Below, piece by piece: positions 10,476 to 19,229 of a stretch of 64,000 bases of DNA; within the stretch, counting starts at the first letter, position 1, and each line of letters opens with the position of its first letter. The notes under the pieces were generated by a model. The model was not told where the DNA came from and made no database searches. It worked only from the letters and a program-made list of their open reading frames with translations. This DNA comes from Flavobacterium hydatis. Lineage in GTDB: Bacteria > Bacteroidota > Bacteroidia > Flavobacteriales > Flavobacteriaceae. The stretch covers positions 248,001-312,000 of the forward strand of contig NZ_JPRM01000003.1 in the NCBI RefSeq assembly GCF_000737695.1. Reading direction: 5' to 3'. Both the position numbers and the translations under genes were made by a program.

Positions 10476-11936
10476 TTATTTTATTACTGTTATAGATCCT
10501 TTTTTTTCATCACTACCTTTTGTGATTATGTAATAATAAACCGGATTTATATTTTTAAAACTTTTTATTTCCCATTTTGAAGGATCGTAATCCACTCCAT
10601 TAAACATCACCTCTCCTTGCGAACTAACTATCATAACATTTGTATCGGCATTTTTATAATCGGCAGGAATATCCCAAGTATTAAATGCGCTACTTAGACT
10701 TACTATATTTGGAATGTTTTTAAGATTTGAATCGGATACCTGAAAACCAAATTCTTTAGTCGCAGTACAACCTGTAGTTTGGGTAACGGTCACTTTATAA
10801 TTACCCAATTCTTTAACCGAATAACTATCAGTTATAGCATCTGGAATAACTACTCCATTTAAAAACCATTTGTAAGTAGGATCTACAGCATCGCTAGTAA
10901 CAGTTACATCTAGTGTTTCTCCTGTTTCTACATTAATCACGTTGCTATTTGGTACATTTAAACTTCCTGTAAAAGAACCTTCACTTTGTAAGTTGATAGA
11001 TCCATTACCTGTACAACCTCCAAAATCGATTTTAACAGAATATAATCCGCTAACGCTTGTCTCGTAAGTTTGACTATTTGCTCCCTCGATTTTAACTCCT
11101 TCTTTAAACCACTCAAATTTTATTCCTCCAGAAACACTTAAAGTTGTGGTTCCTCCGTTAGGACAAAATGGGTTTCCAAGACTAGAAGTAATTGTAGTAC
11201 TTGCATCGGTTGTAGATTCTGTAACAGTAACTTTATTCGAATAAGAATTTGAACTTGCAGAACAAGCACCGTAGTTAGTTTCGGCATAGTAAAGTCCAGG
11301 TTGAGTTACTGTATAACTTCCTCCAGCCGCAGCTGCAACAAGTGTACGAGGTAAAACTAAACCATTGTCTTTATACCAATTGTAAGTTAAGTTTGTGTGT
11401 TTTAAAGGAGAATCATTTAATGGCCCACCTGGGTTATCAATAGATAAAACAAAATTCCCGCCAGCACAATATGTTGCTGTTGGGATAAAGTTGTTTAATG
11501 TATATTGAGCATTATGAATTTTATAGTACGCAGGAAATTCAACAGAAGGCTGACCTGTAGCTGCTGGACCTGTACTTTTTACTCTAAGCCTATAATTTTC
11601 TCCTGCTGTGTTAGTTGGAAATGCAAATGTGATTTTTCCTGGCGATGATACAATTTCTCCCACTTTAGAGGTGTATACAACCGATGAGTTTGTAGTAAAG
11701 CTCCCGTCTGGTGCGGATAACTCTACTATAAACTGATTGGTTGCTAACAATCCCGTAACAGGCGAAAAGTTAAAATTTATATCATACGTATTGAATCCAG
11801 GGCTTGCACAAACAGGGCTAAAAGTAAACGTAGGTTGCCCTATAATTATTTGTGCTGATAAATCTGTATTGGCAAAAAAAATAACACATAAAAAAAGAAA
11901 ACTTCTGTGAAGAATAGTAGGTAATTCTTTAATCAT
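10476..11936 (-). CDS. sprC: SprC-like secreted Ig-fold protein with degenerate CHU_C-type end
   Basis: The protein has 486 residues and a signal peptide (to about 28, NTDLSAQ). Several Ig/PKD-like units follow with Cys pairs and phrases such as LSVSGGIKFEWFKEGVKIEG. The last 85 residues (IPNIVSLSSAFNTWDIP ... VYYYIITKGSDEKKGSITVI) resemble the gliding-motility-associated C-terminal domain (CHU_C, type B sorting signal of type IX secretion), with the usual PNGDG motif degenerated. The start overlaps the stop of the preceding small gene by 4 bp (ATGA), and the stop is 1 bp from the sprD-like start. Length and position match sprC of the sprB operon. Secretion is well supported; the precise role is inferred. 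Confidence 0.6.
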   Translation of the reverse strand: MIKELPTILHRSFLFLCVIFFANTDLSAQIIIGQPTFTFSPVCASPGFNTYDINFNFSPVTGLLATNQFIVELSAPDGSFTTNSSVVYTSKVGEIVSSPGKITFAFPTNTAGENYRLRVKSTGPAATGQPSVEFPAYYKIHNAQYTLNNFIPTATYCAGGNFVLSIDNPGGPLNDSPLKHTNLTYNWYKDNGLVLPRTLVAAAAGGSYTVTQPGLYYAETNYGACSASSNSYSNKVTVTESTTDASTTITSSLGNPFCPNGGTTTLSVSGGIKFEWFKEGVKIEGANSQTYETSVSGLYSVKIDFGGCTGNGSINLQSEGSFTGSLNVPNSNVINVETGETLDVTVTSDAVDPTYKWFLNGVVIPDAITDSYSVKELGNYKVTVTQTTGCTATKEFGFQVSDSNLKNIPNIVSLSSAFNTWDIPADYKNADTNVMIVSSQGEVMFNGVDYDPSKWEIKSFKNINPVYYYIITKGSDEKKGSITVIK

Positions 11937-12358
11937 ATGATACGTTCTTTAATTACATCTTTATCAAAAAACAATAAGCTATCAATAAATGTTTCAGAAA
12001 AATCGTACTTACAATTTACATCTAATACTTCAACTGGATTGTTGTTTTGTAGTGTAAACTTAGGTTGCGAACAGTCGGATTCTATATCATTAGAACTATT
12101 TACTACGGTTGAATTTATAGCAAAGCTACCTATGGGGGCGGACAACTCTACTATAAATTCAGTTGTAGTATTTAATGCTAAAACTGGTGAAGAAGAAAGA
12201 TTCTCTTTAGCAGTTTTTTCTATAGAATTAACGCTAATCGAGGTGTCAGAAAAATCAGATTTTTCAGTATTTGCCTCTTGAGCGAATGTATGACTAGTTG
12301 TTATAAGTAATCCAAATAACAACAAGTATGGTATTTTTTTACTATGTGGGGCGATCAT
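11933..12358 (-). CDS. Small secreted SprC-like fragment protein
   Basis: The protein has 141 residues, with a signal peptide to about residue 26 (TTSHTFAQ). Residues 67-90 (EFIVELSAPIGSFAINSTVV) closely resemble a segment near residue 60 of the SprC-like protein downstream (QFIVELSAPDGSFTTNSSVV); the rest matches nothing I recognise. It is the first gene of the adhesin operon and overlaps the next start by 4 bp (ATGA), which implies translational coupling. It could be a degenerate duplicate of the SprC N-terminus, or a short translated leader that sets expression of the operon. No TAnnTTTG element is evident just upstream. Confidence 0.5.
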   Translation of the reverse strand: MIAPHSKKIPYLLLFGLLITTSHTFAQEANTEKSDFSDTSISVNSIEKTAKENLSSSPVLALNTTTEFIVELSAPIGSFAINSTVVNSSNDIESDCSQPKFTLQNNNPVEVLDVNCKYDFSETFIDSLLFFDKDVIKERII

Positions 12359-12454
12359 TCTTTTTTAGATATAAGTTTCCTATTAAAAGACAGTATACGT
12401 CTCTACGACTAAATTGTATTTAAAAAATTAAAATCAAACAAGCAAGTAGGTATA

Positions 12455-13744
12455 CTATTTGTTTGAAGCTGTAATTTTACCAATATTAAGTCTGTAGTCC
12501 GGTCTTTTTGGATTTGAGATATCTATAAAAGTTTCGTTATTATTACTTTGAGAATAAACATTAAAGAAGATAGTATTTCCGTACCAGTTCTCTAAGTCTT
12601 CATTGTTAGAATTAAATTCAGTGAAAATATTTCCTTTACATAAATTGAAATACATTTCTTCAATTTTAATTTTTTTCAAATTAGCATCGTTAATCTCAAT
12701 TTTACTATCTAATACAACCGCTGGGTTAAATCCAGAGATTACACTTCTTTTAAGCTCGATAGCTGCATTGTTTCCTACGTAAATAGCTTCTTTTACTAAT
12801 CCAGATTGAATATCTGCACTAATGTTATCGCTATCATTTAGCATTGTAATATTTGATGCAGTAACCAAAGTTTGTTTTTTAGTAAAATCAGTCTCTTCTT
12901 TCTTATCGTAAGAAGCAACTTCCATACAACGAGAACCTTCTTTATTACTAGTTAAGTAAGAAGATCTAACTGCAAGAGAATTATAGATTTTACATTGAGT
13001 TCCTTGAGTAAATTTAAAATCGTTGTTGATAGACTTATAAGAAACAAATTTGTTAATGTTTAAATCTCCACCGATCATATCAAATGAGTCACCACCTGAG
13101 TAGCTCGCCATAACGTTTTCTAAAATTGTTTTGCTTCCAACACCTGCCAAAGTTAGCGAGTTAAAAGTTCCAGAACCTTTTACTTTTTTACCAGCAAACT
13201 CGATTCTAACATATCTTAAAATACCAGAGTTAGCAGCAGCATTATCACCACCATAAGTAGTTAATGAAGGATCTAAATCGTAGTTGAAAGAAGAGATATT
13301 TCCAAATTTATTTATCGGAGCATCTCCTAAAATTACAATTCCTCCCCAGTCACCAGCTTTCTTAACAGCTTTGTTAGAAGTAAAAACGATTGGGTCCGTT
13401 TCTAATCCATCAGCCATAATCGAAGACCCTTTTGTAATAACTAAAGTTCCTTTAGAATCATAGTCACCAATAATTAATGTTCCAGGCTCTATTGTAAGTA
13501 CGGCATTGTTTGTTACATAAACATTACCTTGAAGTACGTAAATATTCTTCTTTAATAATTTTGTATTTACTGATATTTTTCCAGCCAAAATCTGATTGGC
13601 TTCACCGTAATCTACTTTGTTGGGTTTAAATTCTGTCCAGTTGTTTAACCAGTTGCTATAACCCATTATACCTTTTTCTTGTTGTGCATTTACTGTGCAT
13701 ACAGCAAAAAGGGCAATCCAAATAATTTGTAATGATTTTTTCAT
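12455..13744 (-). CDS. Secreted parallel beta-helix-type protein, paralogue of 58206-59483
   Basis: I take ATG 13744 (MKKSLQIIWIALFAVCTVNAQ), which begins a normal signal peptide, rather than the upstream ATG 13840, which falls inside a terminator-like hairpin. The mature protein (429 residues in total) has a conserved N-terminus (KGIMGYSNWLNNWTEFKP) and the phrase VLTIEPGTLIIGD followed by PIVFTSN and GDWGGIVILG, typical of right-handed beta-helix secreted proteins in Bacteroidetes. It has no recognisable type IX C-terminal domain. It resembles the protein at 58206-59483 over nearly its whole length. The function is unknown; it is probably periplasmic or surface-exposed. An inverted repeat (CAAACAA/TTGTTTG, 12435-12465) at its stop may terminate transcription before the adhesin operon. 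Confidence 0.7.
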   Translation of the reverse strand: MKKSLQIIWIALFAVCTVNAQQEKGIMGYSNWLNNWTEFKPNKVDYGEANQILAGKISVNTKLLKKNIYVLQGNVYVTNNAVLTIEPGTLIIGDYDSKGTLVITKGSSIMADGLETDPIVFTSNKAVKKAGDWGGIVILGDAPINKFGNISSFNYDLDPSLTTYGGDNAAANSGILRYVRIEFAGKKVKGSGTFNSLTLAGVGSKTILENVMASYSGGDSFDMIGGDLNINKFVSYKSINNDFKFTQGTQCKIYNSLAVRSSYLTSNKEGSRCMEVASYDKKEETDFTKKQTLVTASNITMLNDSDNISADIQSGLVKEAIYVGNNAAIELKRSVISGFNPAVVLDSKIEINDANLKKIKIEEMYFNLCKGNIFTEFNSNNEDLENWYGNTIFFNVYSQSNNNETFIDISNPKRPDYRLNIGKITASNK

Positions 13745-13795
13745 GGTAGTAGGTTTTAATATTAACACTAAAGTGATATTTGAGTTAATGAAATT

Positions 13796-13852
13796 AAAAA
13801 AACTCATTCCGGTGTTTTCCTGATAAATCAAAGAAAGCACCGAAAACGAGTT
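13796..13852 (-). terminator. Long imperfect hairpin with T tract, minus strand
   Basis: Arms 13831-13852 and 13801-13820 pair imperfectly (AACTC..TT.CGGTG.TTTC), and on the minus strand they are followed by seven T residues (13802-13796). It lies between the gene ending at 13929 and the beta-helix gene starting at 13744, so it most likely separates their transcripts. Confidence 0.55.
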
Positions 13853-13928
13853 GTATAAATATCCCTTATCCCTTAATAATAACGATACGTTATAATCAAT
13901 AAGATTTTAAGACATAAATAGGTTCAAA

Positions 13929-14378
13929 TTATTCGTTATTTTCATTGAAAAGGTGCAACGTTTTAAGAGTATTTTCATAAAACAAAATTGCTGCAACTAA
14001 ATTATCTTTATCAGAGTAGGGCATCATTTTTCTCTGAAATTCTACAGTTACATCTAAGAATGAATTTGTAGACGCTACTTGAGCATCTTGGATTTTTTTG
14101 TTTTCACTATCCATCGGGATACCTAGATCAGCCATCGTAACTCCTGGTTTTGTAGCCAAAGCAATATAAGGTAAAGTTTTTACCAATACTTTGATACGCT
14201 CGATGTATAATTCTAACAATTCACCTTTTTGCATACCTTTTAATTCTTTCTGATCATGGTACTTCCTAATCAGTGCAGTTGTACTAATAATGCTTTGAGG
14301 TGCATTCTTAGCCTGAGATGAAACCACCTCTGTTGACAACATTAAAAAGATGCTTAAAAAAATAATTTTCCCTTTCAT
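13929..14378 (-). CDS. Hypothetical secreted helical protein, 149 residues
   Basis: A signal peptide (about 1-21, LSTEVVSSQ) precedes a mature region predicted to be mostly helical, rich in Lys, Leu and Glu, without Cys pairs or a lipobox. I do not recognise the family. It is encoded alone on the minus strand: the beta-helix gene downstream is separated by a terminator-like hairpin, and upstream is a 512-bp gap before the divergent polymerase gene. It is probably periplasmic. The intact signal peptide and ordinary composition argue that it is a real gene. Confidence 0.6.
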   Translation of the reverse strand: MKGKIIFLSIFLMLSTEVVSSQAKNAPQSIISTTALIRKYHDQKELKGMQKGELLELYIERIKVLVKTLPYIALATKPGVTMADLGIPMDSENKKIQDAQVASTNSFLDVTVEFQRKMMPYSDKDNLVAAILFYENTLKTLHLFNENNE

Positions 14379-14501
14379 AAATTCTGATTTTAAAAATTCA
14401 ATTATAAAAACAAAAATATATAAATAAAGTTAACTTGCAATTTTTATTATCCTTTTTTTTAAACAAAAAGAGCCAAAATAGGACAAAAAAAGGCTATTAA
14501 A

Positions 14502-14533
14502 CGACAAAATACGCTTCTTTGTCGATTTTTTTT
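14502..14533 (+). terminator. Orphan intrinsic terminator
   Basis: Stem CGACAAA (14502-14508) pairs with TTTGTCG (14518-14524) around a 9-nt loop, followed by A and eight T. It is oriented to end a plus-strand transcript, yet no plus-strand gene precedes it in the gap. It may end a small RNA or an antisense transcript. Confidence 0.6.
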
Positions 14534-14878
14534 GACCGTTTAAAAAAAACTGTTTTGTAGGACTCGAGACGATTTTAGTAAACTAATTATCAATATGTTA
14601 AAGTTTTAATTACTAAAAAAAACCTTACCTTTTTAAATAAATCTAAAATGATATTAACAAGAAAATGTTAATATATATTTGATAAATCACCCAATCTGGG
14701 ATTTTTTTGTTAATTTTTAATTTTTCTTAAAAAGGAATTAACTAAATATCCCAAAACAATGTTCAAAACTATTAAAAGAATGATTTCTCATTTTTAGATT
14801 TTAAATTTAAGGAGCACAATCTTGCCAAAATTGACACCAACTTTGCTTCCGAAAATTTTTGGCTAAATCATTTTCTAC

Positions 14879-14886
14879 TATCTTTG
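14879..14886 (+). promoter_or_regulatory. TATCTTTG -7 element of the delta' gene
   Basis: A perfect TAnnTTTG lies 4 nt before the ATG at 14891, with a TTG (-33) at 14859-14861, 17 nt upstream. Transcription would start at or next to the start codon, which predicts a leaderless mRNA. Confidence 0.6.
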
Positions 14887-14890
14887 CTTC

Positions 14891-16039
14891 ATGCAATTTT
14901 CTGAAATTTTAGGACAAGACTACATTAAAAACCATTTAGTAAAAAGTGCTTCTTCGGGGAGAATTCCTCACGCACAATTATTTATAGGTCCAGAAGGCTC
15001 CGGAACTTTACCCGCAGCTATCGCATACGCACAATATATATTATGTGGAAATACTGGGTCAGATAATGAGAATGGAAATGCTTCCTGCAATTTAAAGTTT
15101 CAATCTATATCCCATCCCGACTTACATTTTATATATCCAACCGTAACAACCGAAGATGTAAAAACCAAACCAAAGAGTTTAGATTTTATTCAGGATTGGC
15201 GTAATTTCATCCAGGAAACTCCCTACGGCGGATTATTTGATTGGTATAAAATTCTTGGCGTACAGAATAAACAAGGAGAAATTCGGGTAGAAGATGCGCA
15301 AGAAGTTTTAAAATCACTTTCGTTAAAATCTTATGAGGGTGGTTATAAAATCATGATTATATGGATGGCTGATAAAATGAATATTGCAGCATCTAATAAA
15401 CTTTTGAAATTATTAGAAGAACCATCCGATAAGACCATTTTTATTTTAATATCCGAAAACGAAGAATCAATAATTCAAACCATACGATCTCGTTGTCAAG
15501 TACTTCATTTTAATGGATTAAGTGAAAAAATAATTGCAGACGCATTAGTTGCTAAACAAAATATAGAAACCAATGCCGCATTAAAAATTGCACATCAGGC
15601 ACAAGGAAATTACAATAAAGCCCTGCATTTACTAAAAAATGATGATGATGAATATCCATTTGAACAATGGTTTGTTACTTGGGTTCGTGCAGCTTTTAAA
15701 GCCAAAGGAAATGCAGCCGCGATTCAGGATCTAATAGTATGGAGTGAGCAAATTGCTGGGTTGGGTAGAGAAAGCCAGAAAAAATTTCTGGAATTTTGTA
15801 TCGAAATGTTCCGTCAGGCATTGTTGCTTAATTACCAAGCACCAAGTTTAGTATATATGGAACCAAAAGTTGAGAAATTTAAACTAGAGAATTTTGCTCC
15901 ATTTGTAAATGGAAACAACATAAACGATATATTCAAAGAGCTTTCTGATGCGATGTATCACATTGAGCGTAACGGAAATGCAAAAATTATTTTAACCGAT
16001 TTATCCATAAAACTAACACGTTTAATTCATAAAAAATAA
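14891..16039 (+). CDS. holB: DNA polymerase III clamp-loader subunit delta' (HolB-like)
   Basis: The protein has 382 residues. It starts FSEILGQDYIKNHLVKSA and shows the AAA+ clamp-loader fold. The P-loop position (GPEGSGTLPAA) has lost the catalytic Lys, as expected for the non-ATP-binding delta' subunit. The SRC motif is present (IRSRCQVLHF). A sensor-like segment (KLLKLLEEPSDKTIFILISE) and a C-terminal helical collar region follow. Its role is to load the sliding clamp at primed sites with delta and DnaX. It is followed after 4 nt by a small membrane protein gene. The Bacteroidetes -7 element sits 4 nt before the ATG. Confidence 0.88.
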   Translation: MQFSEILGQDYIKNHLVKSASSGRIPHAQLFIGPEGSGTLPAAIAYAQYILCGNTGSDNENGNASCNLKFQSISHPDLHFIYPTVTTEDVKTKPKSLDFIQDWRNFIQETPYGGLFDWYKILGVQNKQGEIRVEDAQEVLKSLSLKSYEGGYKIMIIWMADKMNIAASNKLLKLLEEPSDKTIFILISENEESIIQTIRSRCQVLHFNGLSEKIIADALVAKQNIETNAALKIAHQAQGNYNKALHLLKNDDDEYPFEQWFVTWVRAAFKAKGNAAAIQDLIVWSEQIAGLGRESQKKFLEFCIEMFRQALLLNYQAPSLVYMEPKVEKFKLENFAPFVNGNNINDIFKELSDAMYHIERNGNAKIILTDLSIKLTRLIHKK

Positions 16040-16043
16040 AAAA

Positions 16044-16427
16044 ATGAACAATATTGCCTCCATACTAATTTTAGTATTTTTAGCTGTTACATTTATTCAA
16101 TCTGCTTACGACAAAATATTTTATTGGAAAGATAATGTGAGTTGGCTAAAAGGACATTTCTCCAAAACTCAACTCAAAAATCAAGTACCGCTTGCCCTGT
16201 TTAACATTCTGATTCTAGAATTAATTTCGGGAATTCTATGCATAGTTGGTTCAATACAATTGTTCTTAAACAGCGGAAGAGAATTTGGATTTTATGGCGC
16301 TATATTTTCTTGTATTACATTGATAATGTTACTTTTTGGACAAAGATTAGCCAAGGATTATGACGGTGCAAGAACAATAGCAATATATTTTATTCCGGCC
16401 GTAATTGCTGTTTATTGGTTAAACTAA
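16044..16427 (+). CDS. DoxX-like small membrane protein
   Basis: The protein has 127 residues and about four transmembrane segments (roughly 5-22, 50-72, 83-100, 108-126). The N-terminal pattern FIQSAYDKIFYWKD and the overall layout resemble the DoxX/DoxD family, whose function is poorly defined in Bacteroidetes. It begins 4 nt after the delta' stop, so it is probably in the same transcript. Nothing in the sequence links it functionally to replication. Confidence 0.65.
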   Translation: MNNIASILILVFLAVTFIQSAYDKIFYWKDNVSWLKGHFSKTQLKNQVPLALFNILILELISGILCIVGSIQLFLNSGREFGFYGAIFSCITLIMLLFGQRLAKDYDGARTIAIYFIPAVIAVYWLN

Positions 16428-16553
16428 AACATAAGATATTAAGTATTAAAGTTTAGATTATTTCTTTTAGTTATTAAATATCCATTTGCTATTTAATTAT
16501 AGTATTTAGTAAAAACTATATATGCAATAATAGCACAATAAAACAACCAAATA

Positions 16554-17240
16554 TTGGCAAACAATAACACGAATAAAGTCATTATATCTAGAACAAATAA
16601 ATTCATTCTTTTACTTTTATTAGCATTAACATGTCAAAAAAAAGTATCTGGACAAGAGGTTTTTATGGATTCTATACAAGAAAAGTATGGACTTAAAAAC
16701 GGAAAAGGTATTGTAATTTGTGAACCAAAATATGATGCAATTTATTCTTTTGATGAAGGTTTTGCCCCAATAGTACTAGATTATAAATGGGGATTTATAG
16801 ATGAAAAAGGAAACGAAATAACCCCCATAAAATACACCATGGTAACTCCTTTTCAAGAAGGATTTGCATCTGTTTGGCTTGATAACAAATATGGATTCAT
16901 CGACCAGACCGGAAAAGAAATAACTCCATTAAAATACGATGATACAGGCTTTTTTCATAAAGGTCAGGCTTACGTAATCATAGACAACAAATATGGGTTA
17001 ATTGATAAAACCGGAAAAGAAATAACACCCATAAAATATGATAATATTGGTTGGTTAAGTGAGCAACGTACCCTTGTAAAACTTAATAACAAATGGGGAT
17101 TTATAGACACAACCGGTAAAGAAGTAATTCCATTAAAATATGATGGTGTAGCACCTTTTAATAAGGGTGTTGCAGAAGTAGAACTAAACGGAAAAACATT
17201 TTATATTAACACAAAAGGAGAACGAACCTCTAAAAATTGA
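16554..17240 (+). CDS. WG-repeat secreted protein, 228 residues
   Basis: After a hydrophobic segment (FILLLLLALTCQKKVSGQ) come about five or six WG repeats (for example KWGFIDEKGNEITPIKY), the Trp-Gly beta-repeats found in many exported Bacteroidetes proteins. No in-frame ATG precedes the signal peptide; the first is at about residue 38, inside the mature region. Translation would need TTG 16554 or an ATT/ATA codon, unless the original start has mutated. The next gene is a longer paralogue, so this pair arose by duplication. Binding partner and function are unknown. Confidence 0.65.
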   Translation: MANNNTNKVIISRTNKFILLLLLALTCQKKVSGQEVFMDSIQEKYGLKNGKGIVICEPKYDAIYSFDEGFAPIVLDYKWGFIDEKGNEITPIKYTMVTPFQEGFASVWLDNKYGFIDQTGKEITPLKYDDTGFFHKGQAYVIIDNKYGLIDKTGKEITPIKYDNIGWLSEQRTLVKLNNKWGFIDTTGKEVIPLKYDGVAPFNKGVAEVELNGKTFYINTKGERTSKN

Positions 17241-17251
17241 AATCTCATTTT

Positions 17252-18418
17252 ATGAATCATTTAAAATTAAACAAAACAATATTTATGCTATTACTAGCAT
17301 TAATAATTCAAGGAAAAACAATTGCACAAGAAGCTTATTCAGATCCGGTTACGAATAAATGGGGATTAATTGATGATGATGGAAATTATATCCTGACTCC
17401 TAAATATGACAAGATGTTTGCTCCAGAAGAAGGTTACTTCATAGTCGTGAAAAATAAAAAACAGGGCTTTATTGATGGAACAGGAAAAGAAATACTTGCG
17501 CCAAAATATGATGAAATTTTTGCGCCAAAAGAAGGTTTTTTTATAGTTGTAAAAAACAATAAATCGGGTGTTGTAAACAGTACTGGAAAAGAAATTGTGG
17601 CACCTAAATATGATAAAATTTTTGCTCCAGACGGAGGTTATTTCATTACTGTTCTTAATGACAAATATGGATTTGTCGATTTATACGGCAAAGAAATTCT
17701 GGTTCCTACATACGACGAAGTTTTAGCTCCCGAAGAAGGATTTTTTGCTGTAAAACAAGGATCAAAATACGGTACAGTAAATGAAGCTGGAAAACAAATT
17801 GTAGCGCCAAAATATGATCAGATTTTTGCCTACCATAATGGTTTGTCAATTGTTGTTATTAACGAAAAACAAGGTTTAATCGATACCAACGGAAAAGAAA
17901 TAACCCCTATAAAATATGATAAAGTTTATGGTAATGAAGATGGATTTTCTTTAATAGAATTAAACGGAAAGACAGGATTTGTAGACCAAACAGGAAAAGA
18001 AGTAATTCCTCCAAAATATGATGATGCTTTTGACTTTTCAAACGGATTTGCCATTATAGTTGTAAACAACAAATGGGGATTAATTAATGCAAAAGGTAAA
18101 GAAGTAGTCGCTCCTAAGTATGATAAAATATACGCTCTTGAAGGCAATATTGCACAAGTGGTTCTTAAAGAAAAAGTTGGATACATTGATGTTACAGGCA
18201 AAGAAATTATCCCTTTAAAATATGATTCAATCTTTGCTTTTGATGGCGAATATACTTCTGCAAGCATTAATAATAAATGGGGATTAATCAATAGAAAAGG
18301 GCAAACTATAATTCCTTTCAAATACGATTCTATGACATGTTATTGCGGAGAAAGAACAGAAGTAGAACTTAATGGCGAAACATTTTCTTTGAACCTCAAA
18401 GGAGAACGAATAGATTAA
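17252..18418 (+). CDS. WG-repeat secreted protein, about 388 residues
   Basis: I take ATG 17252 (MNHLKLNKTIFMLLLALIIQ), which begins a standard signal peptide, over TTG 17237, which overlaps the previous stop. About eleven WG-type repeats follow, each around 33 residues (KWGLIDDDGNYILTPKYDKM and similar), ending with a conserved short cap (VELNGETFSLNLKGER) shared with the upstream paralogue. The repeats probably form a beta-propeller-like or solenoid binding surface outside the cytoplasm. The gene lies only 11 bp after the previous stop, so the pair is probably co-transcribed. Confidence 0.78.
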   Translation: MNHLKLNKTIFMLLLALIIQGKTIAQEAYSDPVTNKWGLIDDDGNYILTPKYDKMFAPEEGYFIVVKNKKQGFIDGTGKEILAPKYDEIFAPKEGFFIVVKNNKSGVVNSTGKEIVAPKYDKIFAPDGGYFITVLNDKYGFVDLYGKEILVPTYDEVLAPEEGFFAVKQGSKYGTVNEAGKQIVAPKYDQIFAYHNGLSIVVINEKQGLIDTNGKEITPIKYDKVYGNEDGFSLIELNGKTGFVDQTGKEVIPPKYDDAFDFSNGFAIIVVNNKWGLINAKGKEVVAPKYDKIYALEGNIAQVVLKEKVGYIDVTGKEIIPLKYDSIFAFDGEYTSASINNKWGLINRKGQTIIPFKYDSMTCYCGERTEVELNGETFSLNLKGERID

Positions 18419-18479
18419 AGGCTAAATAATTTATCAAAAATCTAAGAAGACTATCAATCTAAGAATTCTAATTATTGAT

Positions 18480-18487
18480 TACATTTG
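18480..18487 (+). promoter_or_regulatory. TACATTTG -7 element of the thioesterase gene
   Basis: A perfect TAnnTTTG lies 65 nt before the ATG at 18553, giving a leader of about 60 nt. There is no good TTG at the expected -33 spacing. Confidence 0.4.
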
Positions 18488-18552
18488 AGCCAAATAATAC
18501 AATTTAATGTTTTAATAATTAAAATATTAAAAATCAACAACATAGCAATTAA

Positions 18553-19062
18553 ATGAAACCTAAACATCCTTCAGAATCTTTAACAATATTAACTGATTTA
18601 GTTTTACCAAGCGAAACTAATCCTTTAAACAATCTATTTGGTGGCGAATTATTAGCCCGAATGGATCGTGCTGCAAGTATTGCTGCCCGAAGACATTCAC
18701 GCCGAATTGTAGTTACAGCATCTGTAAATCACGTAGCTTTTAATAGAGCCATATCACTAGGAAGCGTAGTAACTGTTGAAGCAAAAGTGTCAAGATCTTT
18801 TAAAAGTTCAATGGAAGTTTTTATAGATGTATGGGTCGAAGATCGCGAATCAGGAAATAGAACAAAGGCAAACGAAGCTATTTACACATTTGTTGCTGTA
18901 GATGATACAGGAAGACCGGTAGAAGTACCACCAATTGATCCAGAAACAGAGCTTGAAAAACAACGTTATGAAGCTGCATTACGTCGTAAACAACTAAGTT
19001 TATTATTGGCAGGCAAAATAAAACCAGAAGAAGCAACAGAACTTAGAGCGTTATTTTTATAA
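18553..19062 (+). CDS. Acyl-CoA thioesterase, hotdog fold
   Basis: The protein has 169 residues. It carries the signature of the YciA/BACH acyl-CoA hydrolase family: LVLPSETNPLNNLFGGELLARMD, then AFNRAISLGSVVTVEAKV and EAIYTFVAVDD. The Asn-x-x-x-x-x-GG motif and Asp form the active-site region. These enzymes hydrolyse fatty acyl-CoA to free acid and CoA in the cytoplasm. The C-terminal tail is charged and helical. It is a single gene with its own -7 element; a weak hairpin (ACTTC/GAAGT, 19101-19118) followed by T residues may end its transcript. Confidence 0.85.
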   Translation: MKPKHPSESLTILTDLVLPSETNPLNNLFGGELLARMDRAASIAARRHSRRIVVTASVNHVAFNRAISLGSVVTVEAKVSRSFKSSMEVFIDVWVEDRESGNRTKANEAIYTFVAVDDTGRPVEVPPIDPETELEKQRYEAALRRKQLSLLLAGKIKPEEATELRALFL

Positions 19063-19229
19063 AAAAACAATCTGAAAAAGAGAAAATAAATCCCGTTGCA
19101 ACTTCAAAAAAAAGAAGTATTTTTACGTCGATTACACGCCAATACAAATTAAATCAAGAAGTTAATGCTTTATTGATTTTATATAAAAGAGTTATAAAAA
19201 TTTAGATGAAAGAAAAAGACAAAAAAGAG

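Larger units (their letters stand above)
14379..14890. other. Divergent intergenic region, very AT-rich
   Basis: This 512-bp gap lies between divergent genes. It contains a clear plus-strand intrinsic terminator (14502-14533) with no annotated gene upstream of it on that strand, a weaker hairpin (CCCA/TGGG at 14690-14700 followed by seven T), and the promoter of the delta' gene at its right end. Confidence 0.5.

Noticed and set aside
14690..14707. CCCA/TGGG hairpin followed by seven T before the delta' gene.
   Set aside because: A 4-bp stem only; too weak to call a terminator or attenuator.
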